Positions 36,868 through 45,427 of a stretch of DNA of 64,000 nucleotides are shown here, in pieces (position 1 is the stretch's first letter; each line of letters starts with the position of its first letter). The stretch lies in the NCBI RefSeq assembly GCF_002742645.2, contig NZ_CP033875.1, positions 4,132,001-4,196,000 on the forward strand, in the 5' to 3' direction. Origin of the DNA: Caulobacter sp. FWC26. GTDB lineage: Bacteria > Pseudomonadota > Alphaproteobacteria > Caulobacterales > Caulobacteraceae. A program made the translations under genes and the position numbers. The notes under the pieces were generated by a model. The model was given only the letters and a program-made list of their open reading frames with translations, was not told the origin of the DNA and did not search any database.

Positions 36868-39024
36868 CTAAGCCCCCGCCTTCTCGATCGCCTCGATCAC
36901 CATGCCCTCGGTCAACAGCTGTGGCAGGATGACCGGCGCGCCGCCGTTCTTCGGATAGACGACATAAAGCGGCACGCCGACGCGGTTGAACTCCGCCAGC
37001 GCCTTGGCGATGACCGGATCGCGGTTGGTCCAGTCAGCCTTCAGCAGTATGGCATTCTGAGCCTTGAACGCCTCGGCGACCTTGGCTCCGGAGAGCGCGA
37101 CCTTCTCGTTGACTTGGCAGGTCACGCACCAGGCGGCGGTGAAGTCCACGAAGATGGGACGCCCTTCGGCCTGCAGGGCCTTCACCCGCTCGGGCGACCA
37201 GGCCTCGGCCGTCAGGCCAGGGCCGCCGGCCGCCGGGACCTCGGCGGCGGCGGCCGCAGCAGGCGGCTTGGCCGCCACCGCCGCAGCGCCTGCAAGAGCC
37301 AAGGCCAGAACAATCGCCAGAACGCCGGCGCCGCTCGTCAGCGCCCAACCCCGGCCGGCGGCGCGCCGCGCCTGCGACAGACCGTAAAGCCAGGCGCCGA
37401 AAGCCGCCAGGATACCCGCGACCAGCACTTGCCCGAGCGCAATCGGCCCCGCCTGCTGGGCGAACACCCAGACCAGCCACAGCGCTGCGCCATACATCGG
37501 GAAGGCCAGCCCTTTCTTCAGCACCTCCATCCAGGCGCCGGGGCGCGGCAGCAGCTTCAGGGCGCCGGGGATGAAGGTGACGGCCACGAACGGCGCGGCG
37601 AAGCCCAGGGCCAGAGCCAAGAAGACGCCCAGGGCGATCACCGGCGGCTGGGTGAGCGCATAGCCGAGCGCGCCGGCCATGAACGGCGCCGTGCAGGGCG
37701 CGGCGACGACGACCGCGAGCGCGCCCGTGAAGAAGGCGCCAGAAACGCCGCCCCGCGCCGAAGCGCCCGCCCCGACACCCTGTACGGACGTTCCGATCTC
37801 GAAAACGCCCGACATGTTCAGGGCGACCAGCAGCATCAGCAACGCCAAGCCCGCGATCACCAGCGGCGATTGCAGCTGGAAGCCCCAGCCCACCGCCGCG
37901 CCGCCCGCACGCACCGCCAAGAGCGCGCCGGCCAGGGCCAGGAAGGTGGCCACGACGCCCAGCAGGAAGGCCAAGCCCTGCAGCCGGGCCTTGGGCGCTT
38001 CGTGCGCATGGCCCGCCAGGCTGGCCGCCTTCATCGACAGCACCGGGAAGACGCAGGGCATCAGGTTGAGGATCAGCCCGCCCAGGAAGGCGAACAGCAG
38101 CGCGCTGGCAAGGCCGGTCGTCGTCTGACTGGTCGACGCAGCGTCTGCGGGCGGTGCGCCCAGACCGGAGGCCTGCGGCGGCGGATCGCCGGCGACGGCC
38201 GTCACCTCCCACGCCCCCGCCTTGGTCGCCAACACGCCGGCAAGCTCGCTCGGGGGTGTTCCGCCGCCGACAAAGTCATAGCCCGGCTTCAGCGTCAGGG
38301 TCAGGCCCTCGGGGCCGCGCTCGATCGTCTGCTCCGCAGCGTGTTCAATGACCTTGGGTGAGTACGGAAAAAAGTAGGCGCCGGCCATGTCCGCGCCCTT
38401 CAGGAGGCCGCCGGTCACGGCCAGTTTCAGGGTCTGCCCCTCAAGCTTGAAAACCGCCTTGAGACCGGCCGGCTTGGGAGCGTCAGCCAGCACCTTGCCG
38501 ATCACCGCGCCCCATTTGGGATCGGGCTTTGGCGCGTCGGCGACGACCGGCAGCAGCAGCGAAAGCTTGGCCTCCTCGGGAATGCACACCTGCTCGCACA
38601 CGAGGTAGAAGACGTCGGCGGTGAGGCTGAGCGTCGTGCCGGGCTTGGCGTCAGCGGCCGCCGTGATCGGCACCGGGATCAGGACCTCGCCCTCATAGGC
38701 GTAGTCGAGCAAAGGACCGAGCCGGGTTTTCTTCGGAGTCGGCCACACCATCTCCCCGGCGCTCCAGCCCTCCGGCAGGGTCCAGGTGATCTTGGTCGGC
38801 TCGCCGGCGTCGCCGGGGTTGCGCCAGTAGGTGTGCCACCCCGGCACGATCTTCTGGCGGAGCGCGACGTAGATCGTGCCCCCGGGCGCGATACCCGCCT
38901 CCTGGGCGACCAGTTCGGACTCGATATGGCCCGAGTTGACGACCGGACCCGCCAGGGCTTGGCCGCCCAAAAGCGCCGCGAGCAACACGGCTTGCAGGGC
39001 GAGGACGACTTTCTTCAGAAACAT
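36868..39024 (-). CDS. dsbD: Thiol:disulfide interchange protein DsbD (ScsB-like)
   Basis: Transfers electrons from cytoplasmic thioredoxin across the inner membrane to periplasmic disulfide isomerases and related partners. The 718-residue protein has a signal peptide ending QALA, a periplasmic N-terminal domain with the cysteine pair CEQVCIP, eight membrane spans (about 330-590) containing NLMPCVFPVLSMK and APCTAPFMAGALGYAL, and a C-terminal thioredoxin domain with C633-V-T-C636. All redox cysteines are present. The start is the ATG at 39024; upstream sequence in frame lacks a signal-peptide-like beginning. Confidence 0.92.
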   Translation of the reverse strand: MFLKKVVLALQAVLLAALLGGQALAGPVVNSGHIESELVAQEAGIAPGGTIYVALRQKIVPGWHTYWRNPGDAGEPTKITWTLPEGWSAGEMVWPTPKKTRLGPLLDYAYEGEVLIPVPITAAADAKPGTTLSLTADVFYLVCEQVCIPEEAKLSLLLPVVADAPKPDPKWGAVIGKVLADAPKPAGLKAVFKLEGQTLKLAVTGGLLKGADMAGAYFFPYSPKVIEHAAEQTIERGPEGLTLTLKPGYDFVGGGTPPSELAGVLATKAGAWEVTAVAGDPPPQASGLGAPPADAASTSQTTTGLASALLFAFLGGLILNLMPCVFPVLSMKAASLAGHAHEAPKARLQGLAFLLGVVATFLALAGALLAVRAGGAAVGWGFQLQSPLVIAGLALLMLLVALNMSGVFEIGTSVQGVGAGASARGGVSGAFFTGALAVVVAAPCTAPFMAGALGYALTQPPVIALGVFLALALGFAAPFVAVTFIPGALKLLPRPGAWMEVLKKGLAFPMYGAALWLVWVFAQQAGPIALGQVLVAGILAAFGAWLYGLSQARRAAGRGWALTSGAGVLAIVLALALAGAAAVAAKPPAAAAAAEVPAAGGPGLTAEAWSPERVKALQAEGRPIFVDFTAAWCVTCQVNEKVALSGAKVAEAFKAQNAILLKADWTNRDPVIAKALAEFNRVGVPLYVVYPKNGGAPVILPQLLTEGMVIEAIEKAGA

Positions 39025-39137
39025 GCGCTGGCCCGGACACGGAAAAGAGCTGAGCGGTACACATGGACCGCCGGCCGGCTCTCGACAATGGCCAAGGCCC
39101 AACAGACAGTCAGGCGAGGAATCATCTGGAGACGCTG

Positions 39138-39530
39138 ATGCCCGCCGCGTTCGACGATATCGAGATCGGCCAGGTCGTGACGCTGGGCACGCGCGCGGTC
39201 GACGCCAAGGCTCTGGAAGCCTTCACCGCCGCGTTCGCCCCCGGCTGGCCGGTCGAGAACGGCGCGCCTGACGCCATGATCTTTGCGATATGGACGCGAC
39301 TGGAGTCCGAGGCGAGCGCCGGGTGGCCCCAGACCAAGCGGCTGGGCGTCGACGCCCTGCGCTGGATGCGCAATCCGCCCGTCGGCGAGTTGCTCCGCGG
39401 CCGCATGACCATCATGGGCAAGGATCCGGTCGGCGAGGGCAAGGGGATCGTCATCGCCCAGCATGACATCCTCGACGAGGCCGGGCGGCTGGTCTTTTCC
39501 TGCCTGACCCGCAGCATCTTCGCGCGCTGA
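39138..39530 (+). CDS. MaoC-like (R)-hydratase-domain hotdog protein
   Basis: A 130-residue hotdog-fold protein with the MaoC-like pattern FDDIEIGQVVTLGTRAVDAKALEAFTAAF, then GAPDAMIFAIWTRLESE and a C-terminal GKGIVIAQHDILDEAGRLVFSCLTRSI strand set. The usual D...H hydratase dyad is not obvious, so activity is uncertain. The ATG at 39138 is preceded by GGAG. It is divergent from dsbD and ends at a bidirectional terminator shared with the SapC gene. Confidence 0.75.
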   Translation: MPAAFDDIEIGQVVTLGTRAVDAKALEAFTAAFAPGWPVENGAPDAMIFAIWTRLESEASAGWPQTKRLGVDALRWMRNPPVGELLRGRMTIMGKDPVGEGKGIVIAQHDILDEAGRLVFSCLTRSIFAR

Positions 39531-39536
39531 TCGTCA

Positions 39537-39580
39537 CAAAGAAAAAGGGCGGCGAGTCTGGCTCGCCGCCCTTCCTTCTC
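39537..39580 (-). terminator. Bidirectional terminator between the MaoC-like and SapC-family genes
   Basis: A 12-bp stem (39545-39556 with 39562-39573) with a 5-base loop. On the minus strand it is followed by a U-rich run (complement of 39537-39546), ending the SapC transcript; on the plus strand the run TTCCTTCTC follows, so it also serves the MaoC-like gene. Confidence 0.88.
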
Positions 39581-39595
39581 GGTCGAAGCAAAACC

Positions 39596-40384
39596 TTAGT
39601 TCAGGTTCGCGGCCTCGGCCTGCTTCATCATGGTCTTGTTGATCAGGCGATCCCAACCCAGCAGCGAAACGAGGTGGGCGTAGATCTGACCCAGAGCGCC
39701 GTTTTCCTGCAACTCCTTCAGCTTCTTGGCCGGCAGGGCGTTCAGCTTCTCTTCCGAAACGCCGAAGTACTCGGCGACCGTGACCGGCTCGCCGGCCGGA
39801 GCGCCGGCCTCGTCGGTCGGCTGGAAGGTGGCCTTCTTCAGCTCGAACAGGTCGTTGTCCTTCAGGATCTGAACGAACGTGTCGGTGCGGCGGCGCTCCA
39901 CTTCGAAGTCGTCGCAGAACTTGATGCAGTTCTGGGTGTATTCGGTGGGCTCGCCCTTGGCGTCAAACAGCGGGGTTTGGCCTTGCTCGCTCAGCAGGTC
40001 GCTGCCGCGGTCGATGCAGACGATCAGGCGCTCTTGCGTGTCGTCGTTCGCCAGCACGAACGGATAGCGGCGGATATAGGCCGGGATGTAGACGTTCGGC
40101 TCGATCGAGCCGTCAGCGCCGACGAACAGGTTTTCCTGCTGATTCAGACCCATCACGGCCAGCGGCACCTTGTCGTCGCCGGCGAAGATCACCGGGAAGG
40201 TCAGGGCGGCCGGACCGAATTCAGAGACCGTCAGCGGAACGGCGGTGCCGGCCGCAGCGAACGCGTAGGGCTTTTCCTTATGAACGAGCGCCAGCTTGGC
40301 GTGCTGCTCGCGGTTCAGGGGCTCGGGCGAGTTATAGAACAGGACGTTGCCGGTGATTTCGCCGGCGGACTGGGTCGTTGTCAT
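39596..40384 (-). CDS. SapC-family protein
   Basis: A 262-residue protein of the SapC family (named from Campylobacter S-layer loci), common beside TonB receptors in Caulobacter and Sphingomonads; function unknown. Characteristic sequence: ITGNVLFYNSPEPLNREQHAKLAL, IYIPAYIRRYPFVLAND-like PNVYIPAYIRRYPF, and the acidic central part LIVCIDRGSDLL. No signal peptide is visible. The ATG at 40384 begins MTTTQSAGEITG. It lies downstream of the ZnuD-like receptor gene, 200 bp away on the same strand. Confidence 0.85.
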   Translation of the reverse strand: MTTTQSAGEITGNVLFYNSPEPLNREQHAKLALVHKEKPYAFAAAGTAVPLTVSEFGPAALTFPVIFAGDDKVPLAVMGLNQQENLFVGADGSIEPNVYIPAYIRRYPFVLANDDTQERLIVCIDRGSDLLSEQGQTPLFDAKGEPTEYTQNCIKFCDDFEVERRRTDTFVQILKDNDLFELKKATFQPTDEAGAPAGEPVTVAEYFGVSEEKLNALPAKKLKELQENGALGQIYAHLVSLLGWDRLINKTMMKQAEAANLN

Positions 40385-40583
40385 GAAGAGCTCTACGACA
40401 GAAAATTGGCGCGGTCGCTCGAACGCCTCAAGGACGACCGCAAAGGCTCGCGGTTCTAGCCGATCCCACGCCCTGCGGCAATCTTGGCCTTGATTCGCCA
40501 ACGCCGGGGCCCGGAAATCATCCAGGCCCCGGCGCGCGGTGGGGCTCGTTGGGGCTGGCGAGAAGCCCACCTTTCGGCAGGCG

Positions 40584-42620
40584 CTAGAAGCGCCAGGCGA
40601 AACCGGCGCGGACGGAACGGCCCGGAGCGGGCGCGAACTCCTTGAGGAACGAGGTGTGTTCGCGGATCGTCTCGTTGGTCAGGTTCCGGCCATCGACGAA
40701 CAGCCGCAAGGGCGAGTCCGCGATCGGCTTGAAGGTCACCATCGCGTTCACTTGGGTGTAGCCATCCGTGGGCAACTCGAAGGTCGAGACGCGGTCTTGG
40801 CTGGCGACGCGCCGAACTTCGGCCTGAGCCTGAAGGCGGGGCGCGCTCCAGACCACACGGCCAGTCAGCGCCCAAGGGGGCACACGGGCGGGAACGCCTA
40901 GGTCGGTCGAGCCACGCACCCAGTCATAGACCCCTTCCAGCTTCAGCGCCTTGTCGCCGTCGCTCCAGGCCGTGTACGAGGCCTCGGCCTCGGCCCCGTG
41001 GAACTTGGCGTCCGTCTGGAAGTACTGGAACACGGGCAAGCCGTCCTCGACCGCACCGGTGGGCTTTTCCTCGATGAAGCCGTTGTAGCGGGCGCCCCAG
41101 AGGTGACCTTCGAGCCGCAGACGATCGCCGGTGTAGCGGTAAGTCGCGTCTAACGAGGTCACCTTCTCCGACTTCAGCCTGGCGTCGCCCACCTCATAGC
41201 CGCCCGTACCTGGGTGCGGACCATCGGCGAACAGCTCGAACTCAGTGGGGGCGCGGCCGTTGCGCGACAGCGTCAGAGCCACAAACTGCTTATCGGCGGG
41301 CTTGTAGAACAAGCCGAGCGAGCCGGAGACATTGTCGAATGAGCGCTTGGTGAAGTCGGTCTTCAGTTCGCGACTGTCGAAGCGAAGACCCGCGTCGACG
41401 CCCCAGGCGCCTTTGTCCAGGCGCTGCAGCGTGAAGATCCCGTATTCCTTGATGTCCGTAGACGGCACAAAGGCCTCGTCGCCGATCGCCTTGAAGTGAC
41501 GCTCCAGCGCCTGGAAGCCCACGGCGCCCTGCCAGCCGTCACGCTCCTTCTGGACCAGTTCGACACGGCCCTCGTTGCCGTTGGAGAGGAAGCGGGTGCC
41601 TACCTCGCCGTCCTCGACCGAGACCTCGGCATGCTCGTACTTGGCGTGGCCGGCCGAGAGGCGGATCTTGGCGAACGGCCCGAGATCCACATCCTGCTCG
41701 CCGCGCAGATCATAGCGCGTCTGCTGCAGGTGTATGGAAACCGGTCCTTCGGCGTCAGGATCGATCGGCGCAAGGATCTGGAGGTAGGGCACGCCGTAGG
41801 TCATGTCGGTCTTCTTGACCGCAACACCGAAGAAGCCGCGATCGTGGACGTAGGACACGCCCGCGCCATAGGCGTCGATCTCGACGTCGGTGTTCTTGAC
41901 CGTCTTGTCCGGATCGGGCGTCAGGCCGTCGCGCGCAGCCAGACGCGACGAGACCGGCGTAGTCGGAACCTTGTAATCGCTGCTTGCACGATGATCCGCG
42001 TCGATGGCGAAGACCAGCGGTCCGCGGCCAAACTTGGCCGAGCCGTTGATCGAGCGACCGTCATCGACCGACGAGAGCGAACCGGCGATGCGGCCCTCGA
42101 AGCCGTTTTCGGCCGGGCTCGACGGCACGCGGTCATCGATGATGTTGACGACCCCGCCGATACCCGAGCCGCCATAGGCCAGGGTGGACGGTCCGCGCAG
42201 CACCTCGATGCGCGAGGCTTCGCCGGGGTCGGACGCCACGGCGTGATCGGGCGACAGCGACGACGCGTCGACCTGGCCAACGCCGTTCTCCAGGATCATG
42301 ACGCGCGGACCGGCGAGACCGCGGATGATCGGACGGCTCGCGCCGGGGCCATAGGCGGTCGAGCGCAGGCCCGGCTGGCCATTCAGCATGTCGCCGAGGC
42401 CCGCAGGCGGCGCCAGGTCCAGATGGTCGCGGGTGATGATGTTGACGCTGCTCGTGACCGTGTCGAGCGACACAGGATAGGGGGCGGCGGTGATCACCAC
42501 CTTGGAGACCTGGGTGTCCTCTGCGCCGTCGGTCGGGGCGGCGGAGGTCTCGGCATGGGCGGCAGCAGCGGCGGCGAGCGCAACAAGGCTCGCGGCGGAA
42601 AGGACGGCGCGACGGAACAT
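40584..42620 (-). CDS. znuD: ZnuD-like TonB-dependent zinc receptor
   Basis: A 678-residue outer-membrane receptor. Signal peptide MFRRAVLSAASLVALAAAAAAHA is followed by a plug whose TSSVNIITRDHL, GASRPIIRGLAGPRVMILENGVGQ and SSLSPDHAVA segments match the ZnuD/zinc-receptor subgroup. The barrel ends GRSVRAGFAWRF. Regulation supports a zinc role: a 15-bp Zur-type palindrome lies about 50 bp upstream, at 42671-42685. The ATG at 42620 has AGGAC. The Caulobacter zinc-regulated receptors ZnuK/ZnuL may be the local equivalent; I could not tell which. Confidence 0.87.
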   Translation of the reverse strand: MFRRAVLSAASLVALAAAAAAHAETSAAPTDGAEDTQVSKVVITAAPYPVSLDTVTSSVNIITRDHLDLAPPAGLGDMLNGQPGLRSTAYGPGASRPIIRGLAGPRVMILENGVGQVDASSLSPDHAVASDPGEASRIEVLRGPSTLAYGGSGIGGVVNIIDDRVPSSPAENGFEGRIAGSLSSVDDGRSINGSAKFGRGPLVFAIDADHRASSDYKVPTTPVSSRLAARDGLTPDPDKTVKNTDVEIDAYGAGVSYVHDRGFFGVAVKKTDMTYGVPYLQILAPIDPDAEGPVSIHLQQTRYDLRGEQDVDLGPFAKIRLSAGHAKYEHAEVSVEDGEVGTRFLSNGNEGRVELVQKERDGWQGAVGFQALERHFKAIGDEAFVPSTDIKEYGIFTLQRLDKGAWGVDAGLRFDSRELKTDFTKRSFDNVSGSLGLFYKPADKQFVALTLSRNGRAPTEFELFADGPHPGTGGYEVGDARLKSEKVTSLDATYRYTGDRLRLEGHLWGARYNGFIEEKPTGAVEDGLPVFQYFQTDAKFHGAEAEASYTAWSDGDKALKLEGVYDWVRGSTDLGVPARVPPWALTGRVVWSAPRLQAQAEVRRVASQDRVSTFELPTDGYTQVNAMVTFKPIADSPLRLFVDGRNLTNETIREHTSFLKEFAPAPGRSVRAGFAWRF

Positions 42621-42670
42621 GGTTTGTCCTGGACGAATTGAACGCGAGCGTGGAAACGGCCGCTCAAAAC

Positions 42671-42685
42671 TGTTATGAAATAACA
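42671..42685. promoter_or_regulatory. Zur box upstream of the ZnuD-like receptor
   Basis: The palindrome TGTTAT-GAA-ATAACA has perfect 6-bp arms. It equals the core of the Zur operator consensus (TGTTATANTATAACA) except for the middle three bases. It lies 51 bp before the receptor ATG in an unusually AT-rich patch, as expected for repression at the promoter by zinc-loaded Zur. Confidence 0.8.
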
Positions 42686-42854
42686 TATCTATTCGTCAAT
42701 CCGCTTTTGCGGCCACCTTCCTTTGACGGACAGTTCGACGTCGCCTTGTTGCCAGGAAAACACCCATGCCCCCGCCTGGCGCTGATCGCGATCACGATCC
42801 GCCTGGTCGGCTGCTGGGTTTCTAAGCGGCGGTTAAACGATTCCGTTCACGCCC

Positions 42855-43382
42855 TCAGGGACGAGCGACGAAGACCACATGGGCCTTGAGCGGATGGTCC
42901 GCCGCCAAGCGTGGGTGATCGAAATCCCGGTCCGGGGCGGGGGTCATGCCGATCCGACACATCACGGCCTGTGACGCCAGGTTGGCCCGGGCGGTGAACG
43001 CGATGATCTCCGGGCGTTCTAGGACCGTGAAGCCATAGTGCAGAGCGGCCTGCGCCGCCTCGGTGGCAAAGCCGCGCCCCCAGGCGTCGGGATGCAGGCG
43101 CCAGCCGATCTCGATCTGGTCCGGCATCGCCATTTCTGGAGGAACCCACCAGACCCCAGCCATACCGATGACGCGACGATCCGCGCGGCGCTCCACCGCC
43201 CAGAAACCGAAGCCGTGCTCGGCCTGATGCGCCATTACTCGGTCGACGAAGGCGTCGCTGGCGGCGCGGTCGATCGGTCCGCCCAGCCAGTCACTGACGC
43301 GGGCGTCGCCGTTCATCGCGGCGATCGCGTCCCGATCGGCGTCGACCGCCGGGCGCAACACCAGGCGGTCGGTCTGGATCAA
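42855..43382 (-). CDS. GNAT-family N-acetyltransferase (RimJ/RimL-like)
   Basis: A 175-residue GNAT domain beginning QTDRLVLRPAVDADRDAIAAM, with GWRLHPDAWGRGFATEAAQAAL carrying the acetyl-CoA loop (R/Q-x-x-G-x-G/A form WGRGFA). Sequence type matches RimJ/RimL-like and related small-molecule acetyltransferases. The TTG start at 43382 overlaps the aguB stop (TTGA), so it is coupled to putrescine synthesis genes; it may acetylate a polyamine, but substrate is inferred from context only. Confidence 0.8.
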   Translation of the reverse strand: MIQTDRLVLRPAVDADRDAIAAMNGDARVSDWLGGPIDRAASDAFVDRVMAHQAEHGFGFWAVERRADRRVIGMAGVWWVPPEMAMPDQIEIGWRLHPDAWGRGFATEAAQAALHYGFTVLERPEIIAFTARANLASQAVMCRIGMTPAPDRDFDHPRLAADHPLKAHVVFVARP

Positions 43383-44257
43383 GCCGGACGGCCGTCGGCC
43401 AGGGCCGTATAGAACTCGGGCCGGCGGTCGCGGAAGAAGCCCCAGGCGGCGCGGTGCGTCGTCAGGAAGTCGAGGTCGAAGGTCGCGCTGACCAGGCCCT
43501 CGTCAGCGCGGCCCAGTTCCGACACCAGGTCGCCGCGATGGTCGGCCACGAAGGACGAGCCATAGAAGGTCTGACCGCCGTTTGGATAGCCGTCCCACGG
43601 CTCGAAGCCGATGCGGTTGGCGCCGATCACCGGGATGACGTTGCTGACCGCATGACCCTGCATCGCCCGCCGCCAGGGCAGGGCCGTATCGAGGCTGGCG
43701 TCATGCGGCTCGCTGCCGATGGCGGTCGGATAGAACAGGGCCTCGGCGCCCATCAGGGCCATGGCGCGGGCGCACTCCGGGTACCACTGGTCCCAGCAGA
43801 TGCCGACGCCGATGCGGCCAAAGCGGGTGTCCCAGACCTTGAAGCCGGTGTCGCCGGGGCGGAAGTAATACTTCTCCATATAGCCCGGGCCGTCCGGAAT
43901 ATGGCTTTTGCGATAGACGCCCATTAGCGAACCATCGGCGTCGGCCATGACAAGGCTGTTGAAATAGTGGGGTCCCTCGCGCTCGAAGATCGAGATCGGG
44001 ATCACGACGCCCAGTTCGCCGGCCAGGGGCGCGATGGCCTTGACCACCGGATGCTCGCGCCACGGGTGGGCCTCGGCGAACCAGCGCTCTTCCTGGGCGA
44101 CGCAGAAATACGGCCCTTGGAACAGTTCCGACGGCAGGATGACCTGCGCGCCTTTCGACGCCGCTTCGCGGATGAAGCCTTCCGTCTTCTTGATATTGGC
44201 CTGCAGATCCATGCCGTACGAGGTCTGGATCGCGGCGACGCTGAGCGTGCGGGCCAT
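43379..44257 (-). CDS. aguB: N-carbamoylputrescine amidase
   Basis: Nitrilase-superfamily enzyme that hydrolyses N-carbamoylputrescine to putrescine, CO2 and ammonia. At 292 residues it has the catalytic triad Glu44 (LPSELFQGPYF), Lys117 (YRKSHIPDGPGY) and Cys154 (GICWDQWYPE) and the family-specific NGGQTFYGSSF segment. The ATG at 44257 shares a base with the aguA stop (TGATG), and its own stop overlaps the GNAT start, so the three genes are tightly coupled. Confidence 0.93.
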   Translation of the reverse strand: MARTLSVAAIQTSYGMDLQANIKKTEGFIREAASKGAQVILPSELFQGPYFCVAQEERWFAEAHPWREHPVVKAIAPLAGELGVVIPISIFEREGPHYFNSLVMADADGSLMGVYRKSHIPDGPGYMEKYYFRPGDTGFKVWDTRFGRIGVGICWDQWYPECARAMALMGAEALFYPTAIGSEPHDASLDTALPWRRAMQGHAVSNVIPVIGANRIGFEPWDGYPNGGQTFYGSSFVADHRGDLVSELGRADEGLVSATFDLDFLTTHRAAWGFFRDRRPEFYTALADGRPA

Positions 44258-45264
44258 CAGGCTGTCTCCGGCTCTTGCTGGCTGATGCAGTGGAACGAAC
44301 CGCCGCCCGTCAGGATGGCGGTGGACGGCAGGCCGATCACCTGGCGTTCCGGGAACAGGCCCTTGATCACCTCCACGGCGAAGGCGCCGGACTCCTCGGC
44401 GTAGATCGGCACGATCACGGCCTCGTTGGCGATCAGGAAGTTCATGTGCGAGGCCGGGATCGGCTCGCCGTCCTCGTCGAGAATCTTGCCCGGGGACGGG
44501 ATGCGGACCACCTGCAGCGGCGAGCCGCGACTGTCGGTCATGCCGGCCAGCATCTTGGCGGTGTCGCCATAGATATCCGCGTTCGGATCATCGAGCCCGT
44601 AACCCATCGGACAGGCCACGACACCGGGCGCCACGAAGCGGGCCAGGTTGTCGACGTGACCGTCGGTGTGGTCGTTCTTGAGCCCCTTGCCCAGCCACAG
44701 CACCTTCTTGGCGCCCAGCGCCTGGGTCAGGGCGGCATTGGCGGCGGCCTCGTCCCAACCGGCGTTACGGTTATCGTTGAGCAGGCACTGGCGTGTGGTG
44801 AGGATCGTGCCGTTGCCGTCATGGTCCAGCGCGCCGCCCTCCAGAATGAAGTCGTTGCGGACCAGAGGCGCGCCCGAGGCGGCGGCGATCTGCTCGGCGA
44901 CGATGTCGTCGCCCTCGAGGCTGTACTTGCCGCCCCAGCCATTGAACTTGAAGCCCGCAGCGACGGCCTTGCCGGCGTCGTCGATGAAGATCGGGCCGGT
45001 GTCGCGCAACCAGATGTCCCCGAACTGGCCCCGGACGATCTCGACGGCGGTGTCGGACAGCAGCGCGCGGGCGGCGGCCTCGGCCTCGTCGCCGACCACC
45101 ATCAGGCGCACGCGCTCGGCGCCCGGCCCGGCCAGGGCGCGCGCAAGGTCGGCGACCTCTTGCTGAGCTTGCTCCAGATCCTCCTGCCAAAGCTCGGCGT
45201 GGCTGGGGAAACCCACCCACATGGCGCGGTGCGAAGCCCATTCGGCGGGAACGGTCACGGTCAT
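44257..45264 (-). CDS. aguA: Agmatine deiminase
   Basis: Peptidylarginine-deiminase-type enzyme converting agmatine to N-carbamoylputrescine. The 335-residue protein has the RDTGPIF, FNGWGGKY, LEGGALDHDGNGT, and NDHTDGHVDNLARF blocks and the catalytic Cys326 near the end in GGGSFHCISQQEP. With aguB it forms the agmatine route to putrescine; an arginine decarboxylase would be needed elsewhere. The ATG at 45264 starts TVTVPAEW; extension upstream to 45366 is unlike the family. Confidence 0.94.
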   Translation of the reverse strand: MTVTVPAEWASHRAMWVGFPSHAELWQEDLEQAQQEVADLARALAGPGAERVRLMVVGDEAEAAARALLSDTAVEIVRGQFGDIWLRDTGPIFIDDAGKAVAAGFKFNGWGGKYSLEGDDIVAEQIAAASGAPLVRNDFILEGGALDHDGNGTILTTRQCLLNDNRNAGWDEAAANAALTQALGAKKVLWLGKGLKNDHTDGHVDNLARFVAPGVVACPMGYGLDDPNADIYGDTAKMLAGMTDSRGSPLQVVRIPSPGKILDEDGEPIPASHMNFLIANEAVIVPIYAEESGAFAVEVIKGLFPERQVIGLPSTAILTGGGSFHCISQQEPETA

Positions 45265-45364
45265 TCGAAGGCCCAAGGAAGACGGTCGGGAGGAACGAAG
45301 GGGGCGCAGATGGCCCCTCACGACGCCGGGGTCAAGCGGCGCCTCATTAGCAAACCAATACGAC

Positions 45365-45400
45365 AAAGAAAAAGGGCGGCCCAGACGGGCCGCCCTTCTC
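45365..45400 (-). terminator. Rho-independent terminator of the large TonB receptor
   Basis: An 11-bp GC stem (45372-45382 with 45387-45397) on the tetraloop AGAC, just past the receptor stop on the minus strand. The complement of 45365-45373 gives a U-rich run. It isolates the receptor from aguA downstream. Confidence 0.88.
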
Positions 45401-45427
45401 TTTGAGGATCGGCGAAGCCGACGCCGC

